Assembly: GCA_003252375.1 (NCBI GenBank)
Contig: QKEJ01000072.1
Span: 1-37,070, forward strand
Source: Halodesulfovibrio sp.
GTDB taxonomy: Bacteria; Desulfobacterota; Desulfovibrionia; Desulfovibrionales; Desulfovibrionaceae
Length of the DNA stretch: 37,070 bases
Direction of reading: 5' to 3'
Part shown: positions 32,773 through 37,070 of the stretch, in pieces
Numbering within the stretch: the first letter of the stretch is position 1
How the letters are laid out: the number at the start of each line of letters is the position of its first letter
Program-made: the position numbers and the translations under genes
Notes under the pieces: model-generated
What the model was told of the DNA's origin: nothing
What the model saw: the letters and a program-made list of their open reading frames with translations, nothing else
Databases searched by the model: none

Positions 32773-33414
32773 ATGCAGCAGGATGACGCAGAAAACGGGA
32801 ACAGCTTTTTCCGCAAGGGATTGCTGCGCTACCTGAGTGAAGTGCAGCTTGCCCGGCTGGAGTCCGTGACCGTGGGAATTGCCGGCGCCGGGGGGCTGGG
32901 GTCCAATTGCGCCATGCTGCTCGCCCGTTCCGGTGTCTGCCGGTTCGTGCTTGCCGACCATGACAGCGTTGACGATTCCAATCTCAATCGTCAGTTCTTC
33001 TTTGCGGACCAGGTGGGCCGGGTCAAGGTGGCTGCCCTGCGGGACAACCTGCTGGCCATCAATCCGGCTGTGGAGGTCTCCATGCACCGTCTGGAACTGG
33101 ATGAGACCAATGTGCTGGCCGTGTTTGCCGAATGCCCGGTGGTGGTTGAGGCGCTGGATGGCGTGGAGGGCAAGAAGATGTTGGCCGAGACCTTTCTTGG
33201 GCGCAAGGCCTTCTTTGTTTCCGCATCCGGCATGGCCGGATGGGGCGGCCCCGACATGGGAACACGGCGCATCCGTGACATAGCGGCCATGGTGGGGGAT
33301 TTTTCGAGTGACATCAGCAGAATGCCGCCCATGGCGCCTCGGGTGATGATGGCTGCGGCCTTGCAGGCGGATGCCGTGCTGGCCCATGTTCTCGGGCCCT
33401 GTATCCCCGAATAG
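32773..33414 (+). CDS. thiF: short ThiF, ThiS adenylyltransferase
   Basis: A 213-aa E1-like enzyme that adenylates the C-terminus of ThiS. The start ATG 32773 (MQQDDAENG) is chosen because GGAGG lies 8 nt upstream; an in-frame ATG at 32758 has none. The nucleotide loop is GIAGAGGLGSNCAMLLARSG, followed by DDSNLNRQFFF with the catalytic arginine. The protein is shorter than E. coli ThiF (251 aa) and has no pair of CxxC zinc motifs, in line with the anaerobe-type ThiF that goes with thiSGH. Confidence 0.92.
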   Translation: MQQDDAENGNSFFRKGLLRYLSEVQLARLESVTVGIAGAGGLGSNCAMLLARSGVCRFVLADHDSVDDSNLNRQFFFADQVGRVKVAALRDNLLAINPAVEVSMHRLELDETNVLAVFAECPVVVEALDGVEGKKMLAETFLGRKAFFVSASGMAGWGGPDMGTRRIRDIAAMVGDFSSDISRMPPMAPRVMMAAALQADAVLAHVLGPCIPE

Positions 33415-33434
33415 CTTTCAGAAAGGAGAGATTG

Positions 33435-34070
33435 ATGCAGGCTGTGCTCAATACGGATATCTACGCCCTGACAGATGAGGGGCTCTCTGCCGGGCGCTCC
33501 ACCATTGCCGTGGCCGAGGCCATGCTCATGGCGGGCATCAAGGTGCTGCAGTACCGGGAGAAGGACAAGAAGGCCGGCGCCATGCTTGCCGAATGCATCG
33601 AGCTGCGACGCATGACTCGCGATGCTGGATGTACCTTCATTGTCAACGATCACGTGGATATTGCCATGCTCGTGGATGCGGATGGTGTTCATGTGGGACA
33701 GGAAGATCTTCCCGTGGAGGATGTCCGCCGCCTGGTCGGGCCGGACAAGATAATCGGACTCTCCACACACTCGCCTGAACAGTGCCGCGACGCCATCGTC
33801 CGGGGGGCGGACTATATTGGTGTCGGCCCCATCTTCGCCACCAGGACCAAGAAGGATGTCTGCGCTCCTGTGGGATACGAGTATCTGGAGTATGTGGTGA
33901 AGAATCATGATATCCCTCACGTGGCCATCGGGGGCATCAAGCTGCATAATGTGGCTGATGTGGTGCGGCACGGCGCCCGGTGTTGCGCCCTGGTCTCCGA
34001 GATCGTGGGGGCGGATGATATCGGGGCCATGGTGCATCGTCTGCGCCGGACCATGGCAGAAACCCGATAG
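33435..34070 (+). CDS. thiE: thiamine-phosphate synthase ThiE
   Basis: A 211-aa TIM-barrel enzyme joining the thiazole phosphate and the pyrimidine (HMP) pyrophosphate. Visible motifs are QYREKDK, NDHVDIAMLVDADGVHVGQED in parts, GLSTHS and DYIGVGPIFATRTKKD in parts. AAAGGAG 6 nt before ATG 33435 sets the start. It is the last gene of thiSGHFE and ends 25 bp before a strong terminator. thiC and thiD, needed for the pyrimidine half, are not in the window. Confidence 0.95.
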   Translation: MQAVLNTDIYALTDEGLSAGRSTIAVAEAMLMAGIKVLQYREKDKKAGAMLAECIELRRMTRDAGCTFIVNDHVDIAMLVDADGVHVGQEDLPVEDVRRLVGPDKIIGLSTHSPEQCRDAIVRGADYIGVGPIFATRTKKDVCAPVGYEYLEYVVKNHDIPHVAIGGIKLHNVADVVRHGARCCALVSEIVGADDIGAMVHRLRRTMAETR

Positions 34071-34094
34071 TTGCGAACCTCTTGTGCCTGACGG

Positions 34095-34126
34095 ACGGAC
34101 TCACTTTCTGGTGAGTCCGTTTTTTT
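34095..34126 (+). terminator. intrinsic terminator of the thi operon
   Basis: Stem ACGGACTCAC / GTGAGTCCGT with a 6-nt loop and seven T. Confidence 0.93.
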
Positions 34127-34296
34127 ATGCTGCCAGCACTGTCAATTGTTGGTGTGATACATCTGTCTTTGGTCGTGAGTGCTTGTTTCCTATTGTCTTT
34201 TGAGTGGGATTTGGGTATTTATCCGTCGGTTTGTACTTGTTGCGTGAATGTGGCTAGGTTTTTGTCTATTATTCTCCATCTCTTGAAAGTATAGCA

Positions 34297-35181
34297 ATGC
34301 AATCCGCACAACAGATGCTGGATTGCGGTATGTATATGAAGGTTTTCACTCCTGTTCTGCGTTTCTGCACGTCTCTGCTTGAAAAATCTGCAAGACTCGC
34401 CTCTGTGTGTCTGGTCATTCTTATGGTTCTGGGGATGTCCCGTGCTCCTGCGTGGGCAGCACCGGAGCAGCCGGCTTCGGATGGCCCGTTGCTGCCGCCT
34501 ATCCGGGTAGGGTTCAGCTCCTTTCCTCCGTGGCGGTTTGAAACGCCTGATGGCGAGCAGGGGATAGAGACGGAGTTCCTGCAGGAGCTTGCCAGACGGA
34601 TGCAGGTGCGGCTCGTGTTCGTGCATGCTCCCTTTGTGCGCAACCTGTGCCAGATGGAAAGCGGCGAGCTCGATCTGATGATCGGTGTGCAGAGGCGTCC
34701 CGAGCGTGAGCGCTATCTCCTGTACGTTGAGCCTGCCTATTCCGACACCATCCGTATCGGGTTCTTTACCCTCCGGGAAAAGGCGTACAGCCTGCGACAG
34801 TATGAGGATTTGCGGGACATGGTCATCGGCGTTTCCAACGGCGTGGCCTATGCTCCGCAGTTTGATGCCGATACGTCCCTGACGAAGTATGCCGTGCGGA
34901 GCGTGCACCAGAATGTGGACAAGCTGCTCAAGGGACGAATCGACGTCTTCATCAATGAGGAATCGACGGCTCGGTACATTCTGCAGAAACGACATCTTGA
35001 ATCGCGAATCACCATGGCGCCGTTCTGTTTCGAAAAGGACATCCGTCCCCATGTGGTGGTATCGAAGCGTTCGCCTCTGGCAGGCCGATTCGAGGAGTTG
35101 TCGGGGCACGTGGGAGATATGGTCCGGGAAGGCTTCATCAAGGAGCGATATCGCGCCTTTTTTTCGCATGATGGGATATAG
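34297..35181 (+). CDS. secreted solute-binding-like protein (first of a tandem pair)
   Basis: A protein of up to 294 aa in the SBP_bac_3 family. Start is uncertain among ATG 34297, 34330 and 34336; the last (MKVFTPVLRF) gives the cleanest signal peptide, ending AWA-AP, but none has a good ribosome site. Domain landmarks are VGFSSFPPWRFE, GIETEFLQELARRM, RRPERERYLLYVEPAY and NVDKLLKGRIDVFI. It shares these with the next gene, pointing to a duplication. No permease or ATPase gene is nearby, so it may serve a transporter elsewhere or act as a ligand sensor. A possible -10 TATTAT is at 34267. A terminator-like hairpin sits inside its last codons. Confidence 0.82.
   Translation: MQSAQQMLDCGMYMKVFTPVLRFCTSLLEKSARLASVCLVILMVLGMSRAPAWAAPEQPASDGPLLPPIRVGFSSFPPWRFETPDGEQGIETEFLQELARRMQVRLVFVHAPFVRNLCQMESGELDLMIGVQRRPERERYLLYVEPAYSDTIRIGFFTLREKAYSLRQYEDLRDMVIGVSNGVAYAPQFDADTSLTKYAVRSVHQNVDKLLKGRIDVFINEESTARYILQKRHLESRITMAPFCFEKDIRPHVVVSKRSPLAGRFEELSGHVGDMVREGFIKERYRAFFSHDGI
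35142..35164 (+). terminator. terminator-like hairpin inside the end of a coding region
   Basis: GG-A-GCG / CGC-G-CC around ATAT (35142-35157), followed by seven T, overlapping the last codons of the first solute-binding-like gene. The stem has one mismatch and is short, so it may be a weak terminator between the tandem paralogues. Confidence 0.4.
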
Positions 35182-35288
35182 CTGAAAGGGGACCGGGCAT
35201 CGGCTTGCATTGTCGCGCATTTCGTGGCAAACAGCCGCAGAATGGGATATCCGATGTCCTATGGCATGACTGGTGAGAGGAGAGGTGG

Positions 35289-36089
35289 ATGAGGAAGGTG
35301 GTCGGAGGCGTCTTGCCTGCGCTGGTGTGCATGCTTTTGTGTACGTTGGCACTTGCGAGCCCGTGGCAGTGCCGGGCGGAAAGTATTGTGGTGGCCTACT
35401 CGGACTCCGCACCGTGGCGCATGACCCTGGTGAATGGGCGCAAGGTCGGCATTGACGTGGAGTTCTTCGAGGAACTCGCGTCCCGGCTGGGCTGCAGTGT
35501 TGTCTATGAACGGCTGCCCTTTGAGCGGGGCCTCAGCTACATGGCCAAGGGCCGGGTTGATGTCATGGTTGGCCTGCTGCGCAGGCCGGACCGGGAACGC
35601 TACATGTACTTTGTCGATCCGCCGTACAAGGACAAGACCACCAAGGCGTTCTATGTCCGTCAGGGGCACTCCCATACCATTTCCTCACAGGCAGACCTGG
35701 CCGGAAAGAAGATAGGGGTCATTAATGGTGCCTGCTATCATCCCGACTTTGATACGGATACGCGCATTATCAAGGAGGGCGTGCTCTCCTTTGAACAGAA
35801 TATTCGCAAGCTTCTGCGGGGCAGGCTTGATGCGGTCATCATGACGGAGAGTGCTGGCGACTGGATGTTGCGTTCCCTCTCCAGCGCTCGTGATGTCACC
35901 AAGAGTCAATTCAAGTATGAGGACGGGCAAAACGTCTATATAGCCATTTCCCGCCAATCTCCGTTCTTTGCCCGTCGGCACGAGGTTTCGACCGTTCTGG
36001 GGCAGATGGTGAAGCAGCGGGTACATGCGCAGATCTATGCCAAATACATGGCGGCTCCGCAGGGGGCCACCTGCGAAGCGAACCGCTGA
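35289..36089 (+). CDS. secreted solute-binding-like protein (second of a tandem pair)
   Basis: A 266-aa protein of the SBP_bac_3 family. GGAGAGG before ATG 35289 sets the start. A signal peptide ends near CRAE. Landmarks are VVAYSDSAPWRMT, GIDVEFFEELASRLGC, GLLRRPDRERYMYFVDPPY and NIRKLLRGRLDAVIM, closely parallel to the preceding protein. No lipobox is seen, so it is probably soluble in the periplasm. The C-terminus (GATCEANR) is extended by a few residues. It lies 107 bp after its paralogue and ends in a perfect palindrome terminator. Function unknown; no transport partner in the window. Confidence 0.85.
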   Translation: MRKVVGGVLPALVCMLLCTLALASPWQCRAESIVVAYSDSAPWRMTLVNGRKVGIDVEFFEELASRLGCSVVYERLPFERGLSYMAKGRVDVMVGLLRRPDRERYMYFVDPPYKDKTTKAFYVRQGHSHTISSQADLAGKKIGVINGACYHPDFDTDTRIIKEGVLSFEQNIRKLLRGRLDAVIMTESAGDWMLRSLSSARDVTKSQFKYEDGQNVYIAISRQSPFFARRHEVSTVLGQMVKQRVHAQIYAKYMAAPQGATCEANR

Positions 36090-36108
36090 ACCGTTTGCGT
36101 GGTTCTGC

Positions 36109-36150
36109 CACACAAAAAAGGGCCCTCGTACGAGGGCCCTTTTTTGTGTG
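36109..36150. terminator. 42-bp perfect palindrome, bidirectional terminator
   Basis: Arms of 20 bp around a TA centre, with core AAAAAAGGGCCCTCG and its complement. The A run on one side and the T run on the other make it a symmetric terminator for the convergent genes ending at 36089 (+) and 36167 (-). Confidence 0.92.
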
Positions 36151-36166
36151 CAAGTGAAGCGTGTTG

Positions 36167-37070
36167 CTACCAGGAGGTAGTGGGAAACTGGCTGCCGAGC
36201 TGGGTGTCCAGCATGGCCTTGGCGGTTTCGGACACCACGGCACAGTTGTAGGCGCGCTTGTCCGCCGAGCCGATGGAGGGCAGCAGATTGATGCAGTACC
36301 GCACGGAGTGCGCCAGCATGTCCACACCCGCGAAGAAGAGCACGGTGAAGGGGCAGAAATGCTTCCAGAAATAGAGCTGCTCACTTCTGATCCGGTTGCG
36401 AACCACCTGCGTGCCGTAGAGGGCAAAGTCGGCAGGTTCCTTCTTCATGGCAAAACGGTCGAGCACCTTGGCGCTTGCCTGCGGAACAAAGGCAATCTGC
36501 CAGGAAGGATTGAGAGCCTTGCGTGAACGGCGGCACAGGTCGAGGTCGGCGTAGCCGCCGAAGAAGCGTTCGTCGAGCCTGCCAATGTTGCAGAACAGCG
36601 CCTTGCGTACGGCGGCAAAGGCAAAATGAACGGCCTTGGCTTCCACGGGCTGGCTGGGAGTCTTGCGGCAGCAGCAGGAAATGCCCAGTGCGGAAGCGAG
36701 ATTGGAGACGCAGCCGGGGAGGGCGCGGGCTCCCTTCAGGGTAAAGCCCTTCTGGTCCACAATGCGTCCCCCTGCGATACCGCAGCTGGTGTTGGTTTCA
36801 AGGTAATCGATGAGTCGGCGGGCGGAGCCGGGTTCCAGGGCAAGCTGCGGGTCCACGAAGAAGATGAGGTCGCCCGTAGCGGCGGCAATTCCCTGATTGG
36901 CTGCGGCAGCATATCCCTTGTCTCCGCTGTTGCGGATGACGCGGGTTGCCGAGAACGCGCTCTTGGCAACGTCGGCGGTACTGTCGCTGGAGGCGTTGTC
37001 CACGACCAGCACTTCGCTTTCCATGCCCAGGGGGGCCAGCTCGGTGGTGGTGTCGAATACGGATTCGAGA
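36167..37070 (-). CDS. family-2 glycosyltransferase, rhamnosyltransferase-like (5' end outside window)
   Basis: The minus strand is open from the right edge to a stop at 36167 (about 301 codons). The visible part begins with LESVFDTTTE, then SEVLVVDNASSDST, NSGDKGYAAAANQGIAAATGD, LIFFVDPQLAL (metal/nucleotide-sugar site, DPQ in place of the common NPD) and FFGGYADLDLCRRSR, all in the order seen in the WbbL/RfbF type of GT2 enzymes. The C-terminal part has one hydrophobic stretch (FCPFTVLFFAGVDMLAHSV). It likely adds a sugar, possibly rhamnose, to a surface polysaccharide. ATG 37024 is internal; the real start lies beyond the window. Confidence 0.88.
   Translation of the reverse strand, partial: LESVFDTTTELAPLGMESEVLVVDNASSDSTADVAKSAFSATRVIRNSGDKGYAAAANQGIAAATGDLIFFVDPQLALEPGSARRLIDYLETNTSCGIAGGRIVDQKGFTLKGARALPGCVSNLASALGISCCCRKTPSQPVEAKAVHFAFAAVRKALFCNIGRLDERFFGGYADLDLCRRSRKALNPSWQIAFVPQASAKVLDRFAMKKEPADFALYGTQVVRNRIRSEQLYFWKHFCPFTVLFFAGVDMLAHSVRYCINLLPSIGSADKRAYNCAVVSETAKAMLDTQLGSQFPTTSW

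Noticed and set aside
34127-34296. Possible sigma-54 promoter before the first solute-binding-like gene (TGGCTAGGTTTTTGTC)
   Set aside because: The -12 GC is replaced by GT, so the invariant pair is missing.

Overview
The window looks like a piece of chromosome from a sulfate-reducing Desulfobacterota, most likely the Desulfovibrionaceae. This is inferred from gene content: a thiSGHFE operon with the oxygen-sensitive ThiH and a short ThiF, an STT3/PglB-type oligosaccharyltransferase, an AmtB-PII-GlnD cluster behind a sigma-54 promoter, a NikL/CbiL-like protein, and a fairly high-GC housekeeping set. I see no rRNA, tRNA, CRISPR array, insertion sequence, integrase or phage gene. It reads as ordinary core chromosome, densely packed on both strands.

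Layout. Positions 1-2230 hold the N-terminal part of tex, two small unknown genes and thiol peroxidase tpx. Positions 2460-7090 form a nitrogen-sensing cluster: a sigma-54 promoter, ammonium channel amtB, PII protein and GlnD uridylyltransferase. These are followed by a TauE/SafE permease. Positions 7989-10360 (minus) encode a complete polar amino-acid ABC importer (binding lipoprotein, permease, ATPase), with a strong hairpin between the binding-protein gene and the permease gene. Positions 10535-11408 (minus) encode a LysO-type exporter split into two overlapping genes. It is divergent from a cupin gene that has a near-perfect CRP/FNR-type operator placed 41.5 bp before the predicted start of transcription.

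Positions 12042-15674 (minus) are a complete mlaEFDCA operon for retrograde phospholipid transport, without mlaB. Upstream on the same strand lie a SPOR-domain protein, argS and fabD. rsmG (+) diverges from fabD and converges, with a 40-bp overlap, on a 74-codon gene. Next come the oligosaccharyltransferase, rlmH, a TsaC/YrdC-family gene, a Nudix hydrolase, glgA-glgB and a plant-type asparaginase.

Positions 29411-30139 (minus) encode a NikL/CbiL-like nickel/cobalt uptake accessory protein with no transporter beside it. Positions 30253-34126 are the thiamine thiazole operon thiS-G-H-F-E, controlled by two complete TPP riboswitch-terminator modules in tandem. The window ends with two paralogous secreted solute-binding-like proteins and a family-2 glycosyltransferase that runs off the right edge.

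Most genes are familiar. The points most worth following are regulatory: the tandem TPP riboswitches with a divergent second aptamer, the sigma-54 promoter of amtB, the class-II CRP/FNR geometry at the cupin gene, and the possible NikR half-site at the orphan NikL-like gene. I did not find a convincing new multi-gene system.
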